Program-made: the position numbers and the translations under genes | Notes under the pieces: generated by a model | What the model was told of the DNA's origin: nothing | Seen by the model: only the letters and a program-made list of their open reading frames with translations | Databases searched by the model: none | Origin: Roseovarius carneus | Lineage (GTDB): Bacteria > Pseudomonadota > Alphaproteobacteria > Rhodobacterales > Rhodobacteraceae | Direction: 5' to 3' | Assembly (NCBI RefSeq): GCF_020141465.1 | Contig: NZ_JAHSPD010000001.1 | Span: 1,656,374-1,720,373 of the forward strand | Length of the DNA: 64,000 bases | In this document: positions 44,930 through 53,125 of the stretch, piece after piece | Layout of the letters: the number at the start of each line of letters is the position of its first letter | How positions within the stretch are numbered: the first letter of the stretch is position 1

Positions 44930-46074
44930 TAGCCGCCGAGGGCCGTCGTTGCGCCATCGACCGTGCCGACCACGCCCAGTGAGCCGGTGATGGCCGAGAT
45001 AACCTTGGACCATTGGGCGAACGGCGCCTCGGTCACATAGAGCGTGTCCTGATCGCGCACCGAGAAATCACGCGCCATGAACATGCCGTTGGGACGGGTA
45101 AGGTCGAGCACATAAACCATGCGCTGATCCCCGATCAGATCGTTGCGGCCAAGGACCTGATTGGCAATCTCCGCAGGCTCGTTGCGCAGAATGAAGACGC
45201 CTGTGGGATCGGCGGCTGCGGTTTGCAAACCGCCCACGGTGGCAATTGCCTCAATCGCGCTCAGCGTCTGGCTGTCAAACGTCACGCGGCTTTGCGCGCC
45301 CGTCGCCCCGAGGGCGGTGAAGGAGCGGCTGTCCTCCTCGACCAAAATCCGGTCACCGCCGCGCAGGGCGATATCGAACTCGGGATGTTTATAGAGGTCT
45401 TGGAACCAAACCTTGCTCCGCTGATCGCCGCGCAGGACGGTGATTTGTGCCACCTCAGCCGGGATCACGATACCGCCCGCGTTGGACAGCATGGTCGATA
45501 GAGTCCGGGTCGGACGCTCGATCGGGTAGACGCCTTGCGCGCCCACGGACCCCACCAGCGACACGGTGGAGCCGTCGCCCGCAAGGCGACGGACTTGCAC
45601 TTGCGGGTCGGGTGTTTGCTCATCAAGCTTTGAGGTGATGATGCGGCGGATGCCCTCGGGCGTGTTGCCCGCAGCGCGGATGCGGCCCGCATAAGGCACG
45701 AAGATGAACCCGCTGCCATCGACCTGAACCTCTTCGAGAATGGTCTGGTTCGTGCCTTCCCCGGCCAAAAGCCCGTCATCGACGTTCTCCCAGATCGTGA
45801 GGCCCAGGGTGTCGCCCGGCCGGATCGTGTCGGATCCAAGCTGGCCTGCGTTTTTGAACGCCTCGGTGAAGCCAAGCGCGGGCTGCACGGCGGTGGCGCG
45901 GGTCACGCGGTCATTGACCGATACGACAAACGCATCGCCCGAGCGCTGCACCGAACCCGAATAAATCTCTTTTTTGGTCGGGCCCAGACGGGGGAGAACC
46001 CCGCAAGACGCCACCAAGGTGACAATCGTCAACAGGGCGACGGACCGCGCCCACCGGCTTGTTTGGGTTTTCAC
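44929..46074 (-). CDS. Capsule polysaccharide export lipoprotein (Wza/KpsD-like)
   Basis: The 381-residue protein is a polysaccharide biosynthesis/export family outer-membrane component. The signal peptide ends in lipobox VASC (C24). The PES domain is near residues 75-165 (DTIRPGDTLGLTIWENVDDGLL, GSGFIFVPYAGRIRAAG). SLBB-type repeats follow (VSLVGSVGAQGVYPIERPTRTLSTMLSNAGGI, and LSAIEAIATVGGL). The C terminus has FAQWSKVISAITGSLGVVGTV, a likely membrane-spanning helix. The start is GTG with GGAG upstream. It is adjacent to kpsS and kpsC, completing an assembly/export cluster. Confidence 0.92.
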   Translation of the reverse strand: MKTQTSRWARSVALLTIVTLVASCGVLPRLGPTKKEIYSGSVQRSGDAFVVSVNDRVTRATAVQPALGFTEAFKNAGQLGSDTIRPGDTLGLTIWENVDDGLLAGEGTNQTILEEVQVDGSGFIFVPYAGRIRAAGNTPEGIRRIITSKLDEQTPDPQVQVRRLAGDGSTVSLVGSVGAQGVYPIERPTRTLSTMLSNAGGIVIPAEVAQITVLRGDQRSKVWFQDLYKHPEFDIALRGGDRILVEEDSRSFTALGATGAQSRVTFDSQTLSAIEAIATVGGLQTAAADPTGVFILRNEPAEIANQVLGRNDLIGDQRMVYVLDLTRPNGMFMARDFSVRDQDTLYVTEAPFAQWSKVISAITGSLGVVGTVDGATTALGG

Positions 46075-46186
46075 TGCACGGTCTCCTCGACCTATATGTT
46101 CTGCCTCGGGTCGTCTTTTTTATGATCGTATTTTTTATAACGTAGCTGAATTTGAAGGGAAAATAAAGCGCTACAGGTGGTGTTTG
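46075..46186 (-). promoter_or_regulatory. AT-rich gap between kpsS and the kpsD-like gene
   Basis: The 112-base gap contains a strongly AT-rich block (about 46110-46160, including TTATAAAAAATACGATCATAAAAAAG on the minus strand in part). It probably holds a separate promoter for the kpsD-kpsC transcript, and the ribosome binding site GAGGAG. Confidence 0.4.
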
Positions 46187-47479
46187 CTACGTGACCAACC
46201 GCAACTGTTGCCTCGGAGCCGCGGTACCCGTGCGCAGCGCATCATAAGGATCATCGGGGCTGAGCATCATGTCGACGGCCTGTCGCAGGAGCTGGCGACG
46301 GCCACGAGCGGAGTAAAAGCCGCCTGCGATTTGGCTGGTTTCCAGAAGATAGCGGCGATAATCGCGGTAGGCTTTGCGGTCAGGGCGCTCGGCACCGGCG
46401 AAGAAATCCTTCAGCGGTTTGGTCGAGACAAACTCGGGCTTGGCATAGACCGCCTCGCCGAATGTCTTGAGGGGGATACCACGCCACAACACCTGCTGCG
46501 CTGCGGTGGAATTGACGGTCACCGCGCTGCGCGCCTCGTCGAGAAGCTGCGCGAGCTTGCCGCCGCGCACGTAATGCACGCGCTTGGCGACGCCATATGC
46601 CCGCGCCAGCCGTTTAAGCTCACGTCGCACAGGCACGCGGCCATCTTCTAGCGGGTGCGCCTTCACCACGAGGTGGTGATGCTGCGGCGCGCCCTTGGCG
46701 AACCCGTCAATCACGGTTTCCAGAAATTCGGTCATGCTGGCGAAGGGGGAGTGCATTTGAAACGAGCTGTCATGCTCCAGTTGCAAAAGCGCCAAGTGAT
46801 ACGGAAAGCCCCCGTGCCGGATGCGCCATGTGGCGATGCGCCGATCCACGGCCTGTGCGGGCATCAGAACAAGGCGCTGAAGGTAAAGCGCAAATTCCTT
46901 GCGCACGGTGATCGAGCGGTGCGGCTTGAATCCGCGATAGCCGCGGTTCATCAGCAGAACAAACCCATGGTAGAGCGCGCCATAGAAGATATGCTGGCGC
47001 ATATCGCCCCAGCTGGCAGGGGGCAGGGCCGTATCCATATCCGAGTTTTCAAGATCGCGGCGCATTGTCTGCACTTCCAGATCCATCAGGCGTGAGTGCC
47101 CATTGGCCCCGCCCCGCTCATAGGTGACCCAATAGGGCCGCATATAGCCCTCCTCAAACACATGCACACGCAAGCCGCGCGCGCGGGCGGCCTCAACCGC
47201 AGCGGTATGGATCGGGCGGGTATCGCCATATAGCACGATGTCGGTGGCGGATTTGTCGGTGAGGATTTTCTCCAGCGCGGCGGGCCATGCGTCAGGCGCA
47301 TCCCGGTAGGCGATGAAATTATGCCGTCCGGGCCAGAACATCCTGTCGCCCATGTTGAAGCCCACGCGCCACACATCCACCCCTGCGCGCGACAACATCC
47401 TGCCAAGCCGGTGGAAGAACGGCCCGTGCGGGCCTTGCAGGAACACGAACACCCGCTTTGATGGTTCAGGGCTTTTCAT
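46187..47479 (-). CDS. kpsS: Capsule biosynthesis protein KpsS
   Basis: The 430-residue protein is the first beta-Kdo transferase of group 2 capsule lipid-linker synthesis. Recognisable motifs are RVFVFLQGPHGPFFHRLGRML near residue 9, VLYGDTRPIHTAAVEAARA near 84, VHVFEEGYMRPYWVT near 105, VVKAHPLEDG near 273, and VTVNSTAAQQVLWRGIPLKTFGEAVYAKP near 318. Length and motif order are normal for KpsS. It precedes the export and KpsC genes in the same direction, and is divergent from ribE. Confidence 0.93.
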   Translation of the reverse strand: MKSPEPSKRVFVFLQGPHGPFFHRLGRMLSRAGVDVWRVGFNMGDRMFWPGRHNFIAYRDAPDAWPAALEKILTDKSATDIVLYGDTRPIHTAAVEAARARGLRVHVFEEGYMRPYWVTYERGGANGHSRLMDLEVQTMRRDLENSDMDTALPPASWGDMRQHIFYGALYHGFVLLMNRGYRGFKPHRSITVRKEFALYLQRLVLMPAQAVDRRIATWRIRHGGFPYHLALLQLEHDSSFQMHSPFASMTEFLETVIDGFAKGAPQHHHLVVKAHPLEDGRVPVRRELKRLARAYGVAKRVHYVRGGKLAQLLDEARSAVTVNSTAAQQVLWRGIPLKTFGEAVYAKPEFVSTKPLKDFFAGAERPDRKAYRDYRRYLLETSQIAGGFYSARGRRQLLRQAVDMMLSPDDPYDALRTGTAAPRQQLRLVT

Positions 47480-47618
47480 CTACTCAAGGATACTCTCAAA
47501 TACTTGCGGATATGTAACCAAAGATTTTGGCGAAAATAAGACACAAAAGGCGCGCACCCTTGTCTTGCTGGTCTCTGGCGGCTACCTCAACGGGGCAAAC
47601 TCAAAGGGGTGCACCTTA

Positions 47619-48206
47619 ATGTTCACAGGCATCATCACGGATCAGGGCAAGCTCTTGAAGCTGACGCAACAGGGCGATCTTCTGGCCCGTATCGCCTGTA
47701 CCTATGATACGTCCACGATTGATCTGGGCGCGTCGATTGCCTGTGATGGGGTGTGCCTGACGGCGGTGGGGCTTGGCGAGGGGTGGTTCGAAGTGCAAAT
47801 CAGCGCCGAGACGGTCTCCAAGAGCAACCTTGATACATGGGCCGAGGGCCGCACTGTGAACCTTGAGCGCGCGTTGAAAGTCGGGGACGAGCTTGGCGGG
47901 CACATTGTCTCGGGCCATGTGGACGGTGTGGCCGAAGTGGTGGGCATGGCTGATGAGGGCGACAGCACCCGCGTCACCTTGCGCGCGCCGGACGCGCTGG
48001 CCCGGTTCATAGCACCCAAAGGCTCCGTCGCGCTCAACGGCACCTCGCTTACGGTGAATGAGGTGAACGGGGCCGAGTTCGGCATAAACTTTATCCCCCA
48101 CACCAAGGAGGTCACCACATGGGGCCGCACTGCGCTGGGGGATCGGGTGAACCTTGAGATCGACACACTGGCCCGCTATGTGGCGCGGCTTGCGGAGTAT
48201 AAGTGA
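47619..48206 (+). CDS. ribE: Riboflavin synthase alpha chain
   Basis: The 195-residue enzyme dismutates two lumazine molecules into riboflavin. It has the family's internal duplication: the first barrel starts MFTGIITDQGKL and includes GASIACDGVCLTAVGL near residue 42; the second includes GHIVSGHVDG near 98 and KGSVALNGTSLTVNEV near 132. AAAGGGG sits before the ATG at 47619. The upstream region (47480-47618) shows no FMN-riboswitch signature that I can recognise. Confidence 0.97.
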   Translation: MFTGIITDQGKLLKLTQQGDLLARIACTYDTSTIDLGASIACDGVCLTAVGLGEGWFEVQISAETVSKSNLDTWAEGRTVNLERALKVGDELGGHIVSGHVDGVAEVVGMADEGDSTRVTLRAPDALARFIAPKGSVALNGTSLTVNEVNGAEFGINFIPHTKEVTTWGRTALGDRVNLEIDTLARYVARLAEYK

Positions 48207-48259
48207 CTGCTTTTTCTTGGTCTTAAATACCCCAAAAGCATCCAAAGCCAACTGCGCGG

Positions 48260-48874
48260 TCAGTCGTTATCTGACAGACCCGCGCCTGCTCCGCTCACTC
48301 TGCTTGCCTCTGTCTCGGGCGCGTAGGTGAGTTGGGCAAACCGCTCCAGCACGGCAACCGCCTCGGCGTGGGGCGAATAGCGCAGGGCGCACTCCATCAT
48401 CGGCTGTTCCGGCGCTGTTGCGACCTCGATCAGCACATCCGCCTGTCCGCAGAGCGCGGTGGCCGCCCCCCGGAGCGCGTCACCGCAGGCAAATGTTGCG
48501 CCGGGCCAGTGGATCACCAGCGGCGCTTCCGCCGCCTGCACCACGAAGGGCAAAAGCAACAAGGGCTGTATCACGCCTTCGATCCGGGTCTCGCCGCTAC
48601 ATCCCAGATCGCTCAGGGCTGCGCCCGCTCTGATGGGGCAGAGCGCGCCACCCGGTGCGCGCCACGCGTCCGCGCAGATCACGGGTGCGAATTCGGCAAG
48701 ATCTTGGTCGTGCAAACGCTCCAGCAGGTCCGCGAGCGCCTCTGGGCCCGGCAGGTCTGCTGCGGCAAGCCATGTCGCAGATTTACCGGCCTCCTCGGCC
48801 ATGCCCCAGCTCATGCCTGCGCCGCGTGCGGCCTTGCGGCTCAGGCTCTCGATCTCCGAGAGGGACCAACTCAT
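48260..48874 (-). CDS. DUF3726-family protein
   Basis: The 204-residue protein starts MSWSLSEIESLSRKAARGAGMSWGMAEEAG, which I recall as the DUF3726 family N terminus. The remainder is alpha/beta with acidic patches and no membrane segment. It overlaps the upstream 564-residue gene by four bases, and is the last gene of the LysR-linked operon at 48260-53014. The function is unknown. A role in the pathway of its operon partners, a dipeptidase-like protein and an aldehyde dehydrogenase, is inferred from co-transcription. Confidence 0.75.
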   Translation of the reverse strand: MSWSLSEIESLSRKAARGAGMSWGMAEEAGKSATWLAAADLPGPEALADLLERLHDQDLAEFAPVICADAWRAPGGALCPIRAGAALSDLGCSGETRIEGVIQPLLLLPFVVQAAEAPLVIHWPGATFACGDALRGAATALCGQADVLIEVATAPEQPMMECALRYSPHAEAVAVLERFAQLTYAPETEASRVSGAGAGLSDND

Positions 48875-50565
48875 GCGTGGCCGAGCGGGGGATAGGTCCA
48901 GTCATCCGCAGCACCACCTGCGGCGATCTCGGACGGGAAGGGGGCGTGTTGGAACATGGTGATCCGCACCCAGCGATCCGAGCGCGGGTCAAAATGGCAG
49001 GCTCCAAAGAAGCTGAGCTTGGCGCGCAGCATATCAATAGGCAGCATATCCTCGCCGATCGTGTTGTCGCGGATCTCGGCATAGGGCAATTTCGCGGCGA
49101 TCTGTGCGCGGCGCACAATGTGGCGATGCTCAGGGTGGGCCATGAGGAACGCGGCCACAGTGCCATCTGCGCCCTCCAGATCGGCGCGCATCAGGGCGGC
49201 GTCGCGACCGGGACAGAGTGGTTGCTCATATGGGGCCAATGGCTCGTCCCAGCGCGGCCCGAGGCGTGGCTCCAGCTTTGCCTCCGAGACATACCAGACG
49301 CGGGCCTGCGTTGCGGGGTCGCTCCAGTCGGTCTTGAGCGCCCAGTCGTAGATATCGTCCACCACCGCGCGTAGCGTGTCGCAGGTCATTGCGCCGTCGA
49401 TGCGCCAGTGATCCGCCTCCTCACAGGCCATCCCGGCGCTCAGATCATCCACCAGCGCGCCATGCGGCTCCAGCATCAGCGCGGCGAGCGCCTCTTGCCC
49501 CTCAAGGCTGAGCGCGCCTTCAGCCCAGAGCCAAAGAGCGTTCCACGGTGCCGCCCCGGTGAGCGGCAGCGCCGTGAGGCGCGTCTCAAGCGCGCCAAGA
49601 TCCGCACGTAGATCAGCGAGCTTGGCGATTTGCGCCGGGTGCTCCGAGCGCCAGTCTTCGGCGTGGATTTGCGCGCGTTTGATGAGAGTGGCGAATGCCG
49701 CCGTATCTTCGGGTGTGGCAGAGGGCAGCGCGCGGACACGGGCCAGCGCGGTCTCGCGCGCGGCGATCCAATTGTTCAGAAGTGCTGGGTGGTTGAGCAG
49801 GTAGGGCGCCATGCCGAGCCCGGTCGAATTTCCGATGCCGAACCGGCGGCGCAGGGCGGGCTCCAGCGGCACGGCGGTTTCGGGCGCGCGCAGGCGCGCC
49901 ATATGTTCCACAAGGTCCATAACGAAGGCGCGGATCAGAAAGACATTGAGCATTTCTATCTGGAACGGGGCCTGAAATTCCGGGCGCGCGCAGGTGGCTG
50001 CGCGGTCCGCCGCGCCGAACTTGCCCGAGCCGTAGACGGCTGTGGTGCGCATCAGATAACCCACATCGGTGATCATGGCAGCATCCGGCTGTGCGCCGCC
50101 GGCCAAGGCGCTCACAACATGCTCCCACAGGCGCACGGAGCGGTTGGCACGGCTGAGCGACAGCTCTGCCGCAGTGATGCGGCCCGCCTCTTGCAGCGGT
50201 ACGTTGGCACGCAGGCGGGTGATATCGGCCTCTGTCGGGATGCCGTCAAAGAGGGCGAATGTGGCGTCCCAAGCGGTGGCAATCACCCGGTCAGAGCGTT
50301 GATCCGCAGGCAGATCATGCGCAAAAGCGACGAGCGAATAGCTCCGATCAGGCCCGTGGGCCGTGTAGACCGCCGTGCCTTCGCCACGCGCATTGATGTC
50401 AAACAGAGGCGTGGTGAAGCGCCACCGCTCGGCGCTGAGACGACGCAAGAGGATGCGCATGAACGACAGCCGCGATTGATGAAAGCTGCCCATGCGAGCA
50501 AGGCGCATAACCTGTGCGGCGGGGCGCAGAGCGACTTGGTCAGGCGTGATATCGCGGTGTTCCAT
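48871..50565 (-). CDS. Uncharacterised 564-residue protein of the LysR operon
   Basis: This is a large soluble protein with no signal peptide. Visible segments include QVMRLARMGSFHQSRLSFMRILLRRL near residue 18, a nucleotide-free-looking VYTAHGPDRSYSLVAFAHDL near 66, GVGYLMRTTAVYGSGKFGAADRA-like sequence near 166 (DVGYLMRTTAVYGSGKFG), FGIGNSTGLGMAPYLLNHPALLNNW near 242, and a C-terminal LSFFGACHFDPRSDRWVRITMFQHAPFP. The GNSTGLGMAPYL motif is a good search handle. It lies between the dipeptidase-like gene (14 bases upstream) and the DUF3726 gene (4-base overlap). I recall it as conserved but unannotated in Rhodobacterales; no activity is known to me. Confidence 0.8.
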   Translation of the reverse strand: MEHRDITPDQVALRPAAQVMRLARMGSFHQSRLSFMRILLRRLSAERWRFTTPLFDINARGEGTAVYTAHGPDRSYSLVAFAHDLPADQRSDRVIATAWDATFALFDGIPTEADITRLRANVPLQEAGRITAAELSLSRANRSVRLWEHVVSALAGGAQPDAAMITDVGYLMRTTAVYGSGKFGAADRAATCARPEFQAPFQIEMLNVFLIRAFVMDLVEHMARLRAPETAVPLEPALRRRFGIGNSTGLGMAPYLLNHPALLNNWIAARETALARVRALPSATPEDTAAFATLIKRAQIHAEDWRSEHPAQIAKLADLRADLGALETRLTALPLTGAAPWNALWLWAEGALSLEGQEALAALMLEPHGALVDDLSAGMACEEADHWRIDGAMTCDTLRAVVDDIYDWALKTDWSDPATQARVWYVSEAKLEPRLGPRWDEPLAPYEQPLCPGRDAALMRADLEGADGTVAAFLMAHPEHRHIVRRAQIAAKLPYAEIRDNTIGEDMLPIDMLRAKLSFFGACHFDPRSDRWVRITMFQHAPFPSEIAAGGAADDWTYPPLGHA

Positions 50566-50579
50566 GGGGCATTATACCG

Positions 50580-51566
50580 TCAAAGAGGGGGGCTTGGTGC
50601 AAAATTATTATCGAAAAATCGCATCCAATTGCCGCCCATGAGCCCGGCCACCTCTTCGGCGTTAAAGCCGATCTCACGCAGGCCGGTCTCAAGGTTCGGG
50701 AAATCGCGATTGTCGCGGAACCATGCGGGCTGTGCTGGAAAGCCGGGGGCTGTGGCGGAGCCTTCGCCAAAGTCGATCTCTTTGGTCCAGCGGCCCGTGC
50801 GCATCCATTCGACGATGCTGTCGGGTTGGTCCTGACAGAGGTCTGAGCCAATGCCGAAATGCTCTGCGCCAAAACGCTCGGCGGCCATCGCGACCATTTC
50901 GCAGAAGTCTCGCAGGGTGCAGTCGGTCTTGCCCTTGAGGTGGTGAGGATAGAGCGAGAAGCCCATCATGCCGCCGTTTTGTGTGACCGCGCGGACCACA
51001 TCGTCGCGCTTGTTGCGCAGGGCGGGCTGCCATGCGTGCAGATTGGCGTGGGTGATCGTGATAGGGCGCTGCGAGAGGTCCGCGGCCTCAATCGTGGAGC
51101 GGTCGGCGGAGTGAGACATATCAACAACGAGGCCCACGCGGTTCATCTCCTTGATGACGGCGCGGCCCATGCGGGTGATGCCGGGGTCCTCGGCCTCGTA
51201 GCAGCCGGTGGCGAGCAGGGACTGATTGTTGTAGCTCAGCTGCATGAAGCGCGCGCCGAGATCGTGCAGGATTTCGACAAGGCCGATATCATCCTCGATG
51301 GGGCTGGGGTTCTGGAAACCAAAGAAGATGGCCGTGCGGCCGCTCTCGTGCGCTGCGCGCACATCGCCCGCCCACCGACCCTTCATGATCAGGTCCGGAT
51401 ATTGCTCAAACCAGCGGTTCCATTGCTCCATGTTGAGCACGGTTTCGCGGAACGTCTCGTGATAGGCGATGGTGACGTGGACCGCATCGAGCCCGCCTAC
51501 GCGCAGCTCGCGGAAGATTTTTTCGGACCAGTTGGCGTATTGCAACCCGTCGATACGAAAGCTCAT
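50580..51566 (-). CDS. Membrane dipeptidase (M19)-like protein with altered metal site
   Basis: The 328-residue protein belongs to the M19 renal-dipeptidase fold: LGARFMQLSYNNQS near residue 108, VGLVVDMSHSADRS near 143, ITHANLHAWQPALRNKRDD near 172, and HFGIGSDLCQDQ near 236. The first metal motif DGHxD is replaced by DGLQYANW at residues 6-13. The bridging Glu region reads FFGFQNPSPIE instead of the usual EG motif. So two of the canonical zinc-ligand positions look changed, and dipeptidase activity is doubtful. It overlaps the aldehyde dehydrogenase gene by four bases. It may hydrolyse another small amide, or use one metal. Confidence 0.82.
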   Translation of the reverse strand: MSFRIDGLQYANWSEKIFRELRVGGLDAVHVTIAYHETFRETVLNMEQWNRWFEQYPDLIMKGRWAGDVRAAHESGRTAIFFGFQNPSPIEDDIGLVEILHDLGARFMQLSYNNQSLLATGCYEAEDPGITRMGRAVIKEMNRVGLVVDMSHSADRSTIEAADLSQRPITITHANLHAWQPALRNKRDDVVRAVTQNGGMMGFSLYPHHLKGKTDCTLRDFCEMVAMAAERFGAEHFGIGSDLCQDQPDSIVEWMRTGRWTKEIDFGEGSATAPGFPAQPAWFRDNRDFPNLETGLREIGFNAEEVAGLMGGNWMRFFDNNFAPSPPL

Positions 51567-53014
51567 TCGGGGGTGCCTGCGGAGATGTAGGCGGTTTTGA
51601 CGATGGTGTAGAAATCGCGCGCGGTCTGGCCCTGCTCACGGGGGCCGTAGGAGCTGTCGCCGCGCCCGCCGAAGGGGACGTGATAGTCGGTCCCGGCGGT
51701 GGGCAGGTTCACTGTGACGACGCCGGTGCGCGCATTGCGGCGGAAATGAGTGGCGCGGGCGAGGTTTTTGGTGACAATCCCGGAGGTCAGGCCGAAATTG
51801 GTGTCATTGACGGTGTGGAGGGCCTCATCATAGCTGCCCACCTTGATGATGGCGGCGAGGGGGGCGAACATTTCTTCGCGGTTGATGGTCATGTCGTTGG
51901 TCGTGTTTAGGAATATCCCCGGCGTCATGTAATAGCCCTTTGTCTCACGCTCCACACGCGCGCCGCCACAGGCCAGTTCAGCGCCCTCAGACTGGCCGCG
52001 CTCCACGTAGGACAGGTTTTCGCTGAGTTGGGCTTCGCTCACAACGGGGCCGATCTGAGTGCCCTCTGCGAGGGCGTGGCCGACGATCATGGCCTCGGCG
52101 CCTTGGATCATACGCTCGGCAAAGGCGTCGTGGATTTTATCGTGCACGATGAGGCGTGAGGAGGCTGTGCATTTCTGCCCCGTGCCACCAAACGCGCCGC
52201 CCAAAGCCACGGTGACGGCGAGGTCCAGATCGGCGTCCTCCATCACGACAAGCGCGTTTTTGGACCCCATTTCCATCTGGATGCGGGTGAAGTTCTGCAC
52301 CGCCGCTGACGCAATGCCGCGTCCTACGGGAACCGAGCCGGTGAAGGAGATCGCGTCCACCTCCGCGCTTTCCACAAGGCGTTGGCCCACATCGCGGCCT
52401 GCGCCCATCACGAGGTTGAAGAGGCCCTTGGGGATATCCTGACGCGCGATGATCTCTGTGAGTGCCACGGCGGACGCGGGTGTGAGGTTGGCGGGTTTCC
52501 ACAGCACGGCATTGCCATAGGCCAGTGCGGGCGCGATTTTCCAGCTGGCGGTTGCGGTGGGGAAATTCCACGGGCTGATCACGGCGACGACGCCCACAGG
52601 CTCGCGCCGCACGTCGATTTCCACGTCGGCGCGGACGCTATCGGCGGTCTCGCCCAGTTGGCGCAGGGTTTCGGCGGCATAATAAGTGAAGAACTGCCCG
52701 GCGCGGTAGACCTCGCCGCGGCCCTCGGCCAGGGGTTTGCCCTCTTCGCGGCTCAAAAGTGTGCCCAGCTCTTCGGCGCGGGCCATCATTTCGGTACCGA
52801 TGGCCATGAGCACGGCTTGCTTACGCTCCAACCCGTAGGCGGCCCATTCGGCCTGCGCCTGACGCGCGGCTGCGAGGGCTGTGTCGAGTTGGTCGTTGCC
52901 GGCTTGGGCGTAATGGCCGATCAGATCGCTGAGATCGGAGGGGTTGCGGTTCTCGATCTCGGCGGGGCCTGAGACCCACTCACCTGCGATGTAATTCTGA
53001 TGGGGGCTCGACAT
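51563..53014 (-). CDS. Aldehyde dehydrogenase (2-oxoglutarate-semialdehyde dehydrogenase-like)
   Basis: The 483-residue enzyme has all ALDH essentials: PWNFPTATASWKIAPALA near residue 148, FTGSVPVGRGIA near 224, catalytic Glu248 in QMEMGSK, and catalytic Cys282 in GGTGQKCTASS. Its C-terminal TAGTDYHVPFGGRGDSSYGPREQG resembles 2,5-dioxopentanoate (alpha-ketoglutarate semialdehyde) dehydrogenases of sugar-acid and hydroxyproline catabolism. Substrate assignment is inference. It is the first gene of a four-gene operon downstream of a LysR regulator. Confidence 0.9.
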   Translation of the reverse strand: MSSPHQNYIAGEWVSGPAEIENRNPSDLSDLIGHYAQAGNDQLDTALAAARQAQAEWAAYGLERKQAVLMAIGTEMMARAEELGTLLSREEGKPLAEGRGEVYRAGQFFTYYAAETLRQLGETADSVRADVEIDVRREPVGVVAVISPWNFPTATASWKIAPALAYGNAVLWKPANLTPASAVALTEIIARQDIPKGLFNLVMGAGRDVGQRLVESAEVDAISFTGSVPVGRGIASAAVQNFTRIQMEMGSKNALVVMEDADLDLAVTVALGGAFGGTGQKCTASSRLIVHDKIHDAFAERMIQGAEAMIVGHALAEGTQIGPVVSEAQLSENLSYVERGQSEGAELACGGARVERETKGYYMTPGIFLNTTNDMTINREEMFAPLAAIIKVGSYDEALHTVNDTNFGLTSGIVTKNLARATHFRRNARTGVVTVNLPTAGTDYHVPFGGRGDSSYGPREQGQTARDFYTIVKTAYISAGTPE

Positions 53015-53078
53015 GGCGGTGCTCCTGACCGGGGTGATTGAGGTCTGGTTGTGCTATGGTCAGCGCTTCAGGGCAATC

Positions 53079-53091
53079 TCATTTTGATGAA
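53079..53091 (-). promoter_or_regulatory. Candidate LysR operator upstream of the ALDH operon
   Basis: On the minus strand TTCATCAAAATGA fits the LysR T-N11-A pattern with interrupted dyad symmetry (TTCAT/ATGA). It lies 65 bases upstream of the aldehyde dehydrogenase start and between it and the LysR gene. The match is short, so it is only a candidate. Confidence 0.4.
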
Positions 53092-53125
53092 GTTAAATTC
53101 AGAAATGTTGAAGTAGGGGGGTGTC

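Noticed and set aside
47480..47618. FMN riboswitch upstream of ribE
   Set aside because: The conserved AGGGGCAGGGTG-like core and paired arms are not visible.
49630..50835. 401-codon plus-strand frame across the 564-residue unknown gene
   Set aside because: The minus-strand frame is longer, has operon-type overlaps and balanced composition; the plus frame is rich in Arg/Gly/His and spans a gene boundary.
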